Part shown: piece after piece, positions 32,056-44,559 of the stretch
Layout of the letters: every line of letters starts with the position of its first letter
How positions within the stretch are numbered: position 1 is the first letter of the stretch
Source of the DNA: Diatrype stigma
Taxonomy: Eukaryota; Ascomycota; Sordariomycetes; Xylariales; Diatrypaceae
NCBI GenBank assembly: GCA_022225965.2
Contig: JAKJXP020000038.1
Location: forward strand, 310,001 to 374,000
Length of the DNA stretch: 64,000 bases
Direction: 5' to 3'
Program-made: the position numbers and the translations under genes
The notes under the pieces: generated by a model
Told to the model about the DNA's origin: nothing
Seen by the model: only the letters and a program-made list of their open reading frames with translations
Database searches by the model: none

Positions 32056-32392
32056 GTTAAGTCGGCAGTCGGGCCATGATCCCACGCACATGTAATCGGC
32101 AATACGTAGACGTGAGGGTTCGGGTAACTATGTTTATATGGCAGGTATATGCAAACGGTTATATCACACATGCAACGTCGCGAAACCGAGAGGCACCCTT
32201 GCGTCAACTTACATAGATGGGCAGCGGTAGTTCGCACATCATTCCTCATCCAGGTCACATACCTGCACGTAGTTGGTTATGGACTGACTAGAAACCACAC
32301 GTGCCATTGACCGCTTGACTCAGAATGCCTGAAGGGCCTATCTGATTGCCTCCGTAGCTCCTCTCGAAAGCTCGAAAAATTCGCTCAAGAAT

Positions 32393-32410
32393 GGGGGGGG
32401 GGGGGGGGGG
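32393..32410. repeat. Poly-G homopolymer, 18 nt
   Basis: An uninterrupted run of G on the + strand. Length may be affected by assembly error. Confidence 0.9.
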
Positions 32411-33489
32411 CAACGGGAGATGAAACCGAGCCGGCAGGAAAAAATTATATTAGACAGGAAAAGTTTAGTTTTGGCAAGTTCCGTACGGGCGTCTCTTCGC
32501 TTCGGTGATCTCGGATCGACTTGTCAGCTGCATTGTGCACCCTAGCGCAATTGCACTGTATCTCCGACCGCGACCACCCCGACCTGCCTGCCTGCCTGCC
32601 TGCCCAGCGGCTTGCTTGCACGACCTGCACGGCCTGCCACCGCCAACCACCAACCACCCACCACCTACCACCTACCGACAGCATCGTACATCGTACGTAC
32701 AGTAGTAGAAACGGATGACATGGAAAAAGTGGAAAAGTCCGATTCGCTTGCGGGGTCCCACTTGGCAACGATCCTGATTCCTGCTGCCATGCCATGATAG
32801 ACGTACGAGACAGGCTCGATGCGTTCTACGATGCTGCTTTGAACCAGGTCTCGAGCTTCGAGGTGGCACGGTGGTACACCACCACGCAGACCACGGTACC
32901 GTGGTAGGATTTAAGATGATGATGGATTATCTAGCGGCCTTGGGTGGATACTGAACTACCTACTAGGTAGTGACAGGGCAGCTCGGATAGTGGAGAAGGC
33001 AGGAGACGGGATGACCTCAGGCGGGGCCAGCTGATCCGGAGGGGTATGGGTGATTAGTAACGGGATTGTAAGTCGGCCGGCTCGGAACGGTCTTAGGAAC
33101 AGGGCAGAGGAAAACTTGAAAGCGGAAAAGACCAGAGAGAAAAATTAGGAAAAAAACCTCACCGCCATAATAGCCTGATTCTACTTGCTTACCTTGCTTG
33201 CCTACCTGCCTACCTAGCCCGAAGCTTGACTATCTCTGGGCAATTTCGGCCTTTCGGATTTATGTCACATTTGCGACGCTAGGGAACGGCCTTTCCTTCC
33301 CTGCCGGTTCTGCGTGTGATTCTCCCGTCGTACTAAGTAAGCATCGTTCGTTGGTCGGTCGGTCTCGAAGTGCGAGCACGCGGGATTAGGGGCCTTATGT
33401 ATATACCGATGCACATACACCCGACACATGCATGTCTCCCCCTTGCTTCTTGCTTGATTCCAGGTTGCTTGCTTGGTTCCATATGCCTA

Positions 33490-33522
<33 letters not shown>

Positions 33523-36500
33523 CCGGTGCCTGAGATTACCCAACTCAGAAGCGATTCATTCATTTGCCTTCAACAATATCGGTGTGTTTGTCACCCGGGG
33601 GCTTCGCTTCTTCATTCTTCGTTGTACTCATGTTCACTGCCAACGCAATCAAATTGCAAGTAATCCGGTGCGTGCCTCAGTCGTATGTTTTACATTTCGC
33701 AATCGTACGAGGTTTGTCATAGCTTAAGTCATTTCGATGGTACGCTCAAAAACACGGCCGACAACTCACCTTGCCCAAGTATCGAGTGCAAAGTCCCCTA
33801 CTGAATCAATCAGCATTTCATCCAGATACGGGCAGAACGTAGGCAGTTGAGAATATCCAATCATGATCACCTTGACATCCCCTTCCGGCAATGCGGCTCC
33901 TGCTGGTGCCGTAGGACGTTGAAATAAACTTAGTTGCTTTTCCCCTAGCATAGCCGCAATGACAAGCAGCAGCATGACGTTCGTGGGTCTTGGCCTCTGG
34001 CCCCTGGGTGGCGTGTCGGCCAGCCAGAACAGCAGCTCCGCAGGTCACAAGCTTTCGACGCGTGGCCCCTTGGACCCCTTGGTGTGAGACGTACGTACGG
34101 CACTCGTTGTAACTATAGGGGGACAAATCTGCCGTTATCTAGGTCGCACGGCCGGGTCGATCCACATTCGAGAGAAAGTCCATGCCTGTCTTGTCAATCT
34201 AGACTCCGGACTCCGAATCGCCAGCCTTAAACGAGGCATGGTAGAGCTCTCCTGGGACTAGTAGTATGTGTAACAACTGCTGTGACTGGTTACAAACTTA
34301 GATCGTTGATGCTACCCCACGGTTTATATCCTGCCGGCTATACAGAGATCCAAGCCTGTTTCTTCCAAGTTTACACGGAAACCAAGGGCTTGTCACTCAT
34401 AGGGAGGTCTCTTCGTCCTGTTTGAGCTGGTGCTGGATCTCAGGGGTATCAGTCATATGTCCTATGGTCCGGCTATCCGGCCTCCTCCGTCTTGTTCTGG
34501 AAAGGGAGGATTCAACCATCTCGGTCCGGTCCGCATAATACACACTGTAGCTCCCCAGCAGAGGTACATGGTACCAGGACTCCTTGTAGTTGCATACCTC
34601 CGTCAAGCAGAATCCTCCAGCCAATATCATTACTTGCCGACTCCGTAACATGGCTAACGGAATATATACATATCACAGTATTCCTGCTACGGGGCATGCC
34701 ACTCCACAACATGCTACACCAACGACAGCTCTTCTAGTCCTCTGTGAGCTACACCCCCCTTACCTTAACAAGTAATTGTACCCAGAAGACGGCGTACCTT
34801 CGAAAAGGGTACGAAAGCTTATATATCACCCCTTTCACCACCACAGTCAATATGGTCAAGGAGTTGCAAACAGTGCAAGCGTTAGTGAGGCTCCTCATAC
34901 TGGCCACATCCTAGTTGACTATCGCTCCCAAGTCAGGAGTACCGATGTCTTATAGAAGTACTCGCTACAGAATCCTATCGTATCAACTCTTGTATACTTA
35001 CGTAAGCTTGTCACGTTTCTCTACCTCTACACGGACTCCACTCCCACTTGGAGAATAAGGAGGTGAGATTTTTATTGGTGGGCAATATATTTTAGTACTG
35101 TGAGCTTCTTTCTGCCTCACCCCCTTATTTTTCTGCCGCTTTTATATCGTTTATTCTTTATTCCCCTTGGATATTGTCGATACACAAAGTTCGGAACCTT
35201 ACCAACTTTATATCACCTACTCCAACATATGAATGCCCCCCTCGAGCATATATTATTATATATCATACCAAAGCCGTACAAGTTCTATATTTTATTTTGA
35301 ATTATCCCCCTTTGCTAATCATTGCTCCTACGGAATCATACAAAGCGTAGCTGTAGCTAGTACCTTCATCGGCCCTCGAAGAAGGTCAATGCAAACTTAC
35401 ATGTGTAAATGGATTACATAAAGGGTGTATAATAGATATCAACAAACATCTCCCATATTACGACAATCCTGCTTATACTCCATCGAAACCCCCACGGATT
35501 CCTCTAGAATCAACCGGTCATCACTTGAACACTTTGGCTGAAAGGATTGGGCAAGGTAATTGAGGACAAACCATGCGAAGATGACATTAAACGAGTGCTC
35601 CATCGGATATGGAGTCGCAACCGCCTTGCAATAGGGCTCTGGTCTTCGTCTCGTCTTTCTACGGTTTGTCAGATCCGATATATGAGGCTAAGTTGACATG
35701 TCTCTCAACGTAGTTTTGCTGCTTGTTGGATGCAAGGCTGTGTCTTTCAAGGAATATTCTATTCTTCCATTATCCTCGAAAGGTAGATTGCTCAAAACAC
35801 CGTTTTGCCTAGGTGTTGACTAGAATGGAGGTATCGTTAGCTAATGGAATATTCGTAGACCAGTGATGTCGTAGAACCCTGGATAGTTTATCTTGCTTTC
35901 CGTTGGGAGCAAATTTATAGTATCACGCGGAGCTATGGCACCGACATATCTAGGGTGTGTTACGATACTGAGAGCTACAGGCCAGGATTGCCAGTTGAGG
36001 ACTAAGGAAAGGCCCGAATGGTTGCCATGGTATTATTAGCAACATCTTTTGCGGCAGTGGTGACGCATCCCCCTCGGAGGCACCTGGATATAGTCGGATT
36101 TATCATGAACACTGACCTGTCTGGGATTGTGATTATCTGTAAATACCTCAGCCCCATGGCATTCTATTCGTTCTGGTCAGCGCTCTTCGGCAGAGTTTCG
36201 GTTATGATATCGTCTTGCTTGCTATCTCAAAGTACACGGTAGACGACATGGAGATCAGAAAAGGGCGGATACCAGAGTTGTTAGTAGGTATTGTTTACGA
36301 GTTTCATTGTTGCTTCCAACTGTAGGGCTGTGATATCGTTGCCACGAGATATTCGAGAAGACAGGCTGGAGAGACAGGGCCCAGGACAAAGATTTGGATG
36401 GATTGCCATTCATTCGTCGATAGATATATTCTCTATCTACAGCATCCTCTTCGACGTTATCTTGCGATTACTAATTGGTTTGCTGCTGGTCTTGTAACTA

Positions 36501-38060
36501 GGACCAACAAGTATATGATAAGGGGCTGGATGATAAGAGCACCTACTTATCGTCCGTATGAATGGTTGGCTCAGGCGCCTATACAAGTTGTATATAAGCA
36601 AATGGTATGCTGCCAATGTCCTTCCTCTTTTTTTAAAATGCCATTGCATTTTTTTCCCTTATGCATAGCAGAATGAAGCTTTACTTAGATCAGAACCACT
36701 CACATGTAAATCTATTCTGGGTTTACTGTTTTCGCAATTTTTAAGATGCGGGAACCTTGTTACTAGTACCTGCCAGTCCTATTAAAGATGTAGCATTAAC
36801 CGGGAAAAAGGAAACCTAAAAAAGGAACACCATCACGGGACTGAATTTGGTGTTTACAGAAAGCAAAAAGTGAATTACGATTTCAAACAACTCGTGCACA
36901 GACTAGAACCAGGAGGTTGTTACCTCACCTGCAGCTGTAGAAAGGCGGGGGGTATTGTTTGTTCTGCACTTATTATTCCATATATACCTGAGCCGAGCCG
37001 GAAAAACCAAGGCTGGTTACCTATGTATGTACCTAGATCTGTAGTTGCATTGCCGGGTGGCCAATGCTATCTACAGGTACATGCTTCCCGTTGTTGGCAC
37101 CTTCAGAGATAAGCACTCAAATACTACCTAGTTAGTACCCAGGGTGTTAAGCCATGCAACCTGTGCAACGTGATGTTCATTATTTGGTGGATACCAGACT
37201 TTGCAACCCATCTATTTGGGGTTTTTTTCCATATTGCACAACCTGCAACGCCATTTACGATAACCTTGTCCCGTTACGCAACTGCATTGCAGGAAAGCTG
37301 CTGACATTAACTTTCTGCCCTCGTCATCCAATAGTTATCTATGTTAGCTAGGTTCTGTGTCTAGAGCCATACTGCATGTCTCAGCCAGGGGTCTGACCAA
37401 CTCCATTACTTCTATCGTGGTGAATACTGCTAAGAACACGCACCTACTCAAATTTTGGCTCTTGTTTACACTCACTGACCTAAGGGTCTAAAAAGGGGGC
37501 TGGGCGGGGGTTGAGGGTAGTCACGTGGTGATAAGATGTACCTAGCCCCTTAGTTTGATCATAATCAGGTACAACAGCTTACCGTATAAACTGTATGGTT
37601 TTCAATGTATCCCAGTAGCGTTCACAGATCCACTGCATGTACCTACATCAATACCAGAAACCTGCCCAATACACCCACCAAATCCAGATATCTGGTAGAT
37701 AGATGTAAAACCACTCTATTAAAGGTCTTGGTGGGTTGCTTTAAAGTTGATCTCATCATGATCCTCGTGTCTCGGAAAAGGATCTGGAAATTCGATTTCG
37801 CACCCACCGCATCGACACAGTTACAAGAAGAGCTCTCTGTGAGAAAAGTCTAGGACATAATTGGGGGGGTTGTTTTTAGCTAGTAGTAATTAGACACAGA
37901 CATTGTCTGGCAGATGGTTACTCGTAGCAGAATCTATAGTACGTCCTTCAGCACCCACTGGACAGATTCATGCACGTACGCAGTCTCCTCCGTCTCAAAA
38001 TGCGCTCTTGAATTTGCACATTCTCCTTCGGTGCGCTCGTTTGCGCTTGGGCGTGTTTGC

Positions 38061-39416
38061 CTACTCGACCTTCTCTGTCTTCTGCTCCAGAATAAACTCG
38101 ACTTCCGAGTCCGTGTCGGAGTCGCCATCATCGGCGATCTCCTCCGCCTGTTTTTTGCGGAGCTCCATGAACTCCGCCACTCCCTCTGCCGTTGTGGCGG
38201 CCAGACGCTCGTACCAGTAAGCCAGTCTTCTAGCGAAGGCTGGGAACGAGAAGATGTGGTCTAACTCCACGCCGTACACGAGGATCTGACATGAGTCGTC
38301 GCACAACTCATGCCAGACCTTGCTGTCCACGGTCATGTCGGGTACAGCGCGCGTACGCTGGACCTCAGCCAACATAACGGACAGGGCGTCGCGGGTTTCA
38401 GCATCCACATCCTCCAAAAGAGGACGAATGTTCAAAAGGGTGCAGTCGATTCCTCTGTAGACAACCCCCTCCACCATCACATCCTTCTCGATGGAGCCTC
38501 GCATCTGGACCTCTTTCTCCAGGTTCGTCGCAATCTCGTCGTAGCTTTGGGTGCTTCCGGGGACTTGGCAACCTAGCATGGGCGGCGGAATTGCGTCCCA
38601 GTCCCGGTTTGCGCCAAGGGGGTTGTGCGGTGGCTTGAAGATTGAGACTGGCTTCTTAGCAGCGGCGCTGAGCTCGGCCAACACCTTTGCGACTCTTGGA
38701 CCGGTGACAACAGTGTACTGACTCGAGGCTGGAAGTTGGCTTCGAGCAAATAGCCGATCCTCGTGCTCAATAAGCTGCTCGACCAACTAAGCCAAGCAAG
38801 TTTGAGGATAGGTTCTCTTAATGGGGGGGTTGCCCAGATTCTGGATCTTCCTCCGAAGCTTCTCGATTTTTTCCGATAGCTGATTCTTGATTTCCCCGTC
38901 ATTCGCCGCGAGGTAAAGCGTTCTGTGGTAGTCTAAATCATCTCTCAAGTTGCTGAGAAGTCCCACGCGATGCTGCCACCACGAAGACTTCGCTTTGAAT
39001 GCGTCGATGAAGTCTCTTCGGGTGTCCATAAGTTTGACTAACATATATCTTGCGCTGCTGGCACTGGTAAGCCCCCACTCACTGTCAACCTGTTAAAAAA
39101 AGCTTTATCAGCATGAACCATCAGATAGACGACTGAAACAATGGTGCCTTAGCTTCTTACTAACCGCCTGCATGAACTCATTATCATCATGGTAATCGAT
39201 CCACGTATCTTGGAATTTGACAGCGCCGAGAGCAAGATTCACTAGGTGCTGGTTGGCATAGCACGCGAGTGTCTCCTCTTCGGATCCAGGAAGGCCTTCG
39301 ACTGGGTAGACACCTTGAATTTGATACTGCAAGGCATCTCGTAGGGGGTCTTTGATGCCATGAATCTTGAAGCCATCCAGGTGGAGGTCGATAGTGGGAT
39401 CGGACGAAGAATTCAT
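38061..39416 (-). pseudogene. Unknown protein gene with an in-frame TAG
   Basis: Exon 39165-39416 (start ATG, MNSSSDPTIDLHLDGFKIHG) joins exon 2 from 39089 through an intron at 39090-39164 (GTTAGT...AACAG). Exon 2 then reads continuously to 38061 in one frame, except for one TAG at 38787-38789. Both sides of the stop look like real, ordered protein (WWQHRVGLLSNLRDDLDYHR before; LVEQLIEHEDRLFARSQL after), and no GT donor lies close upstream that could splice it out. There is no ATG soon after the stop. Ignoring the stop, the product is 425 residues, alpha-helical, ending in an acidic region and EFILEQKTEKVE. A CAG-to-TAG change would explain the break. The family is not recognised. It could instead be a truncated 184-residue protein. 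Confidence 0.5.
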
Positions 39417-40704
39417 GTCGACTGTGGTTGTTGGAGGATAGGGCTGATCAGGCTAGGCTATCGAAAAGTGTGGATTGTGGTCGAAATTTTTGCAATAAGT
39501 AACGATTCCGGGGGAAGTGGGATGATTGCAATCAGGTAGTTTTGATGACAATGGAGAATTGCAATCCGTATTGAAGTTGAAAGCCCACAAGGAGCAGACA
39601 AATTGAGGATTCACAACCACTGTCGGATTTGGAATATTGCAATCAGAGTGAAAACTGCGAAAGTTGTGGGCAGGGCGGGCGAGAAAGCTGCAGTTACCTG
39701 GGTATCTGGGTACGTAGCTAGGTTGGCGAGGAAACCCGTTTGGCCAACAGTGACGCTTATCTGGTTCGAGGTATCTCGTACTTGTTATGTTAGACTTGCT
39801 CGAACTCGAATCGTCTAATCAAAGGGATGACGTCTTAGGTACCTGGAAGATTGACTGCTCATGGGCCGATAAAGTCACTACCTACGTATGCCGGTAATTA
39901 GACCCCTCAAAAATATGTTCATCAGACGTAGGATGCAGCAATGGGAATGTATGCAGGTACGTATGTAGATACTTAATGATATGCCAGCTTAGGTAAAGCT
40001 TAGTAGTAATCTTATGCCTCAACCAGTTATAAGGGACATCTAGCGGAGACTACTCGTATTCACTTTGGCATCTGATAACGGTGAGTGGCATGTTGTGATA
40101 ATCCTAGCACTGGTAGACCTTGGAGGCAGGGCAACTCGCAAATCGTCTTGTAGATACATAGTCTGGGCAACCCGCTTGTAGCAATGTTATGATCTGGTCC
40201 TAAGATTGGTGGTGGTGATAAGGTAGTGTCTCGGGTACCACACCTGCTTTGTTTACAATGCAAAAATTGGGCGGTTCGTGTTGGCTTTTATACTACCGGA
40301 CTGATGAAGAAACTCAAAACATCAACATATCAGAGCTGATTCATAGCCAACTAAAACGTTTCAACACCAGTATCACGCCTATATATACGCATATAGATGC
40401 AGAGTTGCGTAGGGGTAATGAGCTGTCCCAAGATGTTCCAATAAACCCCATAAAGCATCTGCGAATACTAAAAGGGGTTCTGCAAAAAGAAGCAGAACGA
40501 CATTTTATACGCGGCAATCCACCTAGGTAGGTGAACGGGCTTCTGTAATATCTGCAGCATGGCTAAGTACCTAGCTGTCTGGGTGGCTACGGCGTAACAT
40601 GTTACATAGGGGTACCTACGTAGTTACTTACCTACATAGGTACCTATACGGTACCTACTTACATTCAATATATGTGTAAACAATGCATAGACCACCGCGG
40701 AAAG

Positions 40705-40945
40705 TCTTAGGATAAATAACCTTAGTTTTTCCGGTTCTATTCGACTATATGAAATATAATAAGTGCGCAATTTCCAATCATTGTTTCGGCTGCCAATTTG
40801 GAGTTGAGGTACCCACCACCTCGGTTGGTTTTTCTACTTAGCCAAGATCTGTGCTTGAACTTTTCCTTTGCAAAAGAATGGGCAGATAAAAGATGTCTCT
40901 CTCTCTAAAGACATCAAGTTCAGTTATGACTAACGACTACCTTTT
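40705..40945. repeat. Diverged direct repeat, copy A
   Basis: It shares with copy B the order CTTAGTTTT...GGTT, ATAATAAGTG, GTTTCGGCTGC, GAGTTG, CACCACCTC-GTTGG and TAGCCAAG..AAGATCTGT, then GGCAGATAA and ATCAAG. The boundaries are approximate. Confidence 0.6.
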
Positions 40946-41045
40946 TGGCATCCCGATACTTTTCTTTATGCTACCGGCAATGTCTTTACAGGTGCAAAGA
41001 AAAGCACAGCTACATAGATACGTACCACAGACATCGCCAGGATGA

Positions 41046-41265
41046 AAACTTAGGTTATTGCCCTTTAGTTTTCTGGTTTGGTTCACGTTTATGAAGCACA
41101 ATAAGTGTAAAATTTGTAACCCAGTTTCGGCTGCTGACTTAGAGTTGTGGTAATCACCACCTCAGTTGGATGTTAGCCAAGCCAAGATCTGTATTCGAGC
41201 GTGCCATTGTGGCTGCAACGGCAGATAATCTCGCGAGATATCAAGCTTAGTTGCCACTGACGGAT
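41046..41265. repeat. Diverged direct repeat, copy B
   Basis: The partner of 40705-40945, in the same orientation and about 340 bp downstream. Confidence 0.6.
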
Positions 41266-41537
41266 TTTTTCTCCCTCTTTTTTTCTTCCCCTCCTCCCCT
41301 TTCCGACCTTCTCTTCGCTTATGCTATCTGGCAAACATCCCCTACGGGTATGTAGACAATTGAATCACCATCCTACCATCCTACCATCTTACCATCCTAC
41401 AATGCACCCATTTCGAGGTAAAGATCGTCCTGGTCAAGTGTTCGTGGCCTTCAGCCTCCACTAACTAACTACCTATTTCGTAGATCTCCGCCTGCTTGCT
41501 AGAGGTCACCGGTTCCGCGCACAAACAAGTACGTCCA

Positions 41538-42278
41538 TCAGACATGCGGTTCGACCTGCTCCACAGTCGGCACCTTGTGGAGGCTCACGCCGAAGTGGGC
41601 GGCGATGGCGTGCACGGCGGCGCAGACGACCTCGGTATCGGGCCGGGAGACGCCGATGCGGCGCGTGCCGCGGATGTGCCAGAGGGTCTCGTTGGGCAGG
41701 TTCTGGGACATGATGGCGGGCAGGACGACCATCTCGGTGTCGACGTCGTCGAGCACCTGGCGGTCCGACAGGTACAGCCCGTACGTGATCTCGGCCGACA
41801 GCCACGCGAAGTCCTGGTGGGCGTCGAACAGGCCCATGGTGTCGCCGGCGTTGCGCGTGTACACCTTCCGGAACCAGGCGATGCCGCGCTCGTGGTTCGC
41901 CTCGTCGCACTGCCACCCCCGCCGCGTGCACGTCTCCGCGTCCCGGTCCTCGGGCCGCTCCACCTTCGCGATCGCCACGATGGCCTCGATCGGCTTGCAC
42001 ACCCCGACCAGCGAGACGGCCTTGACGAGCGCCTCGCGCAGCCGCCGCACCAGCGCCCGGCGCGCCTCGCTGGTGGCGTACGCCGGCTGCGCGCAGAGGT
42101 AGAGGTACAGCTGGGCGGACAGCTCCGGGTCGGGCCCGGCCACTATGCAGGAGATGGCCACGATGTACCAGCTCTCGCTGCTGAGCTCGGTGGTCTTGAA
42201 CTGCTCCTCGATCTTCTGGAAGAGGGAGGTCAGGTTGGCGTCAACTTGGGGCGCTTGGGTGGGTGCGGTCGACGCCAT
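41538..42278 (-). CDS. CMD/AhpD-like protein (carboxymuconolactone decarboxylase-like fold)
   Basis: A single frame of 246 codons starting at MASTAPTQAP. The sequence is of a fungal family distantly related to AhpD/carboxymuconolactone decarboxylases: SESWYIVAISCIVAGPDPE, RRLREALVKAVSLVGVCKP, VERPEDRD, WQCDEANHERGIAWFRKVYT, DFAWLSAEITYGLYLSDRQV, TRRIGVSRPD and a C-terminal VPTVEQVEPHV. The classical redox CxxC of AhpD is not present; only single cysteines are seen (GVCKP, WQCDE). It is probably a cytosolic or mitochondrial small-molecule enzyme or binding protein. The substrate is unknown. Confidence 0.75.
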   Translation of the reverse strand: MASTAPTQAPQVDANLTSLFQKIEEQFKTTELSSESWYIVAISCIVAGPDPELSAQLYLYLCAQPAYATSEARRALVRRLREALVKAVSLVGVCKPIEAIVAIAKVERPEDRDAETCTRRGWQCDEANHERGIAWFRKVYTRNAGDTMGLFDAHQDFAWLSAEITYGLYLSDRQVLDDVDTEMVVLPAIMSQNLPNETLWHIRGTRRIGVSRPDTEVVCAAVHAIAAHFGVSLHKVPTVEQVEPHV

Positions 42279-43355
42279 GGTTGCTTCTTGACTTTGTGTA
42301 GGTATAGGCTGCCAAGTAGCTCAGTGGTCTGTCTGTCTGTCTAGAAGAAGTCTGGCGGTGGTTGTAGAATCAGGGTTGAAAGGAGTAGGCGTTTTTCTTT
42401 TGGTGTGTAGTTTAGAAGGGAGGCAGGTAGCTCAGACATTCCACGTGTGTCGTTACTTACATAAGTAGGTACCAACAAAATACTACCTTAGGTAAGGGAT
42501 TACCTACTCATCCTTCCCGAAGCCGCACAACCTTGAAAGTTTCAGGGTTGCAGATGCCAGGTGATAGTTAAACTTTGGTGTGGTGCCTCCTCAGCTCCTA
42601 TTTGCGGCGTCCCACTTATGCACCCGCCCCCTGGTTGTAGCTACCGTACCTAGTCAGCTAGTATTGTGCCACCACTTACTCGATCACTAAGGATGGTTAT
42701 GCTAGCGAGCTGGCGCAGCTGAGGTCGTACTGCATGCCTACCTAAGTAATTTTCTAGGTACCTAGCAGCATAGATATGTATTGTACGTACGTGGTGCCAG
42801 GGGTATGGGTACCCCAATGGAACCTATGGAATGCAGCCTGTAAGAGCCCAAGAGGCACAGCGCATGCTGCATATTCCCATAAGAGGCACAGCACTTATTT
42901 ATACTCAAAAAGGCACGGTACAGCTGCGAGGACAACTCTGAGCTTCCGGTCTATTGCCGTAGACTCGTAGCTATTTCATCCATTGGATGGCCGGACAAGT
43001 CAGAGTAGCCAGATGCAATAACACCGCAATGGAATGCTACGCAGTACGTACGTGTTATATGCCGTAGGTCCGTAGGATTGGATTGGATGAATCTTTCATT
43101 AGTTATGTCGTACCTATAGTACGTAATACCGGACGACCACCGAGCTCCGACCCCTATTGAACTCTGACCCCTTTCTGCCTCCGCCCTCGAAATTTACTCG
43201 TACAAAATATGGTCTGGTATGCGATGAAATCAACCACCATTCCCTGACAAACCACCGCGCGTGACATCCTCTGGCCTTCCGCCACTGATGAAGTATCGAT
43301 GTGACGATGTCTATTTTCCTACGCATATCCTTCTTCGGCTGGCTTCTTAAACCCT
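42279..43355. other. Intergenic region, nothing supported
   Basis: It contains repeated AGGTACC/ACGTACGT motifs and no recognised gene. It includes the promoter of the CMD-like gene. Confidence 0.5.
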
Positions 43356-44538
43356 CTACAGAGTAGCCAGCTCGATCGCCTCAGGGGGGGCAGGTCGCTC
43401 GTTCGACCACCACCATACATCGAAGCGGCTTACTCTTCTCGCGGCTGCACCAACCGGGCGAGAGATATCGCCACCCCAGCCCATGGGAACAAACGCAGGT
43501 GATTGAGGTTGGCCTCCAGACTCCGCGTCTTCGCTGTCTCGAGGTTGCGGTGATTCAAGCTGGTGGCTGCGGTCCCGTGCTGGGCGGTCCTGGCGCTGCC
43601 GAGTGCAGATAACGCCCATCACCGGAATACAGCCGCTGATGATCGCGATCGTCAACTCCACAGTGGCCAGTAGGATCGTAATGGCGTAAGTGCCGGCTTC
43701 TTCGTCGGTGTCGAAGTGTTTGACCTGATACACCAGTCTGGCGATGCTCACAGCCGGCGCAAGCGCGGCAAAGCTGAAAAGGGACAAGAGACCCCACTTC
43801 TTCTGCCTGCTGAGCTGGATCTTCCGTACGGCTCCGATGGGAATGATGAGGACGGCGACGTCACTGATGATGTTGATCGATGACGCGGCGATGAGGAGCT
43901 TCGACTCGTGGATACACACATTTCCCCAAGGCTCATGAGATCTAACGCATTGCAGCAGGAGGACGAGAATGTGGACGGCGGAATACAATACGTTGAACCC
44001 GATCGTTCCACAGATCACCCACCAGAAGAAGTTCTTCGAGGCTTTGGCGGGGAAGAATGCTCGGAGGTACAACAGGAGGATTGCGAGACGGGCGGCGAAT
44101 AGGGACAGTCGAATCGTGATCTGCGTACTCACGAAAGCCTGGTTGTATGAGTTAGGACTGTTCATCAAGAAATCAAGGGATGAAAACCGTATTACTCACA
44201 CGCTCGAAGTCATGGCCAAAGTTTGATCCGTCCAGACTCTGTTGTCTCAGCCTCAGCTGGAAAATACAAACGATGATAACGCCGACCATCGCGCAGACCG
44301 TCGCCACTACATCTGTCGTGTCAGAGACTTCATACCTAGGCAACAAATCAAGCCAGTAGATATACTTACAATCATCCCACCACACCTCGCGGTGGATGGA
44401 CAACCGAGTGCCAACTCGGAACAGGGTGAAGATGGTAGATATAAGGATGAATGCGGCCATAATCCCCCTGAAAGCGCCGGGTTGGATAGGGGGGGCGGTC
44501 TCCCCGTGAGTGCCAATGCCGTCGATCGTGGAGTTCAT
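43356..44538 (-). CDS. Rhodopsin-like (PTH11-related) integral membrane protein
   Basis: Three exons (44370-44538, 44200-44306, 43356-44138) with introns of 63 and 61 nt give 352 residues. The hydrophobic segments fit a seven-helix fungal rhodopsin-domain protein: IMAAFILISTIFTLFRVGTR, then the typical EVWWDDLATV across the first splice, VCAMVGVIIVCIF, ITIRLSLFAARLAILLLYLR, FFWWVICGTIGFNVLYSAVH, LLIAASSINIISDVAVLIIP, LFSFAALAPAVSIARLVYQV and ITILLATVELTIAIISGCIP. A hydrophilic C-terminal tail of about 80 residues follows. There is no N-terminal CFEM domain. Members of this large family are candidate surface receptors; the ligand is unknown. Its ATG lies only about 20 bp from a 93-bp minisatellite, which therefore occupies the 5' UTR or promoter. 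Confidence 0.87.
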
Positions 44539-44559
44539 GATGACGAGATTCCTAAGGCG

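Larger units (their letters stand above)
31692..38060. other. 6.4-kb region without a recognisable gene
   Basis: Simple repeats include (GGCAA)6 at 32026-32055, 18 consecutive G at 32393-32410, CCTG repeats at about 32583-32602 and (TTGC)n at about 33492-33522. Frames of 60-116 codons occur on both strands, for example around 33818-34126, 34397-34651 and 36398-36676, but they show no family motif and no convincing splice partners. Parts of 34.4-36.7 kb read like decayed coding sequence with stops, on an undecided strand. This could be an old transposon or gene remnant. Confidence 0.5.
39417..41537. other. Intergenic region with a diverged direct repeat
   Basis: A roughly 220-240-bp sequence near 40705 recurs about 340 bp later near 41046. 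Many TACCTAC/GTAGGTA motifs occur at 40600-40670. A 93-codon frame at 40249-40530 (+) has no recognisable features and is not called as a gene. Confidence 0.5.

Noticed and set aside
34397..34651. 84-codon minus-strand frame with protein-like residues
   Set aside because: No family recognised; neighbouring frames are broken. Kept only as part of the unexplained region.
40249..40530. 93-codon + strand frame
   Set aside because: No family features, splice partners or neighbours to support it; such a frame is expected by chance.
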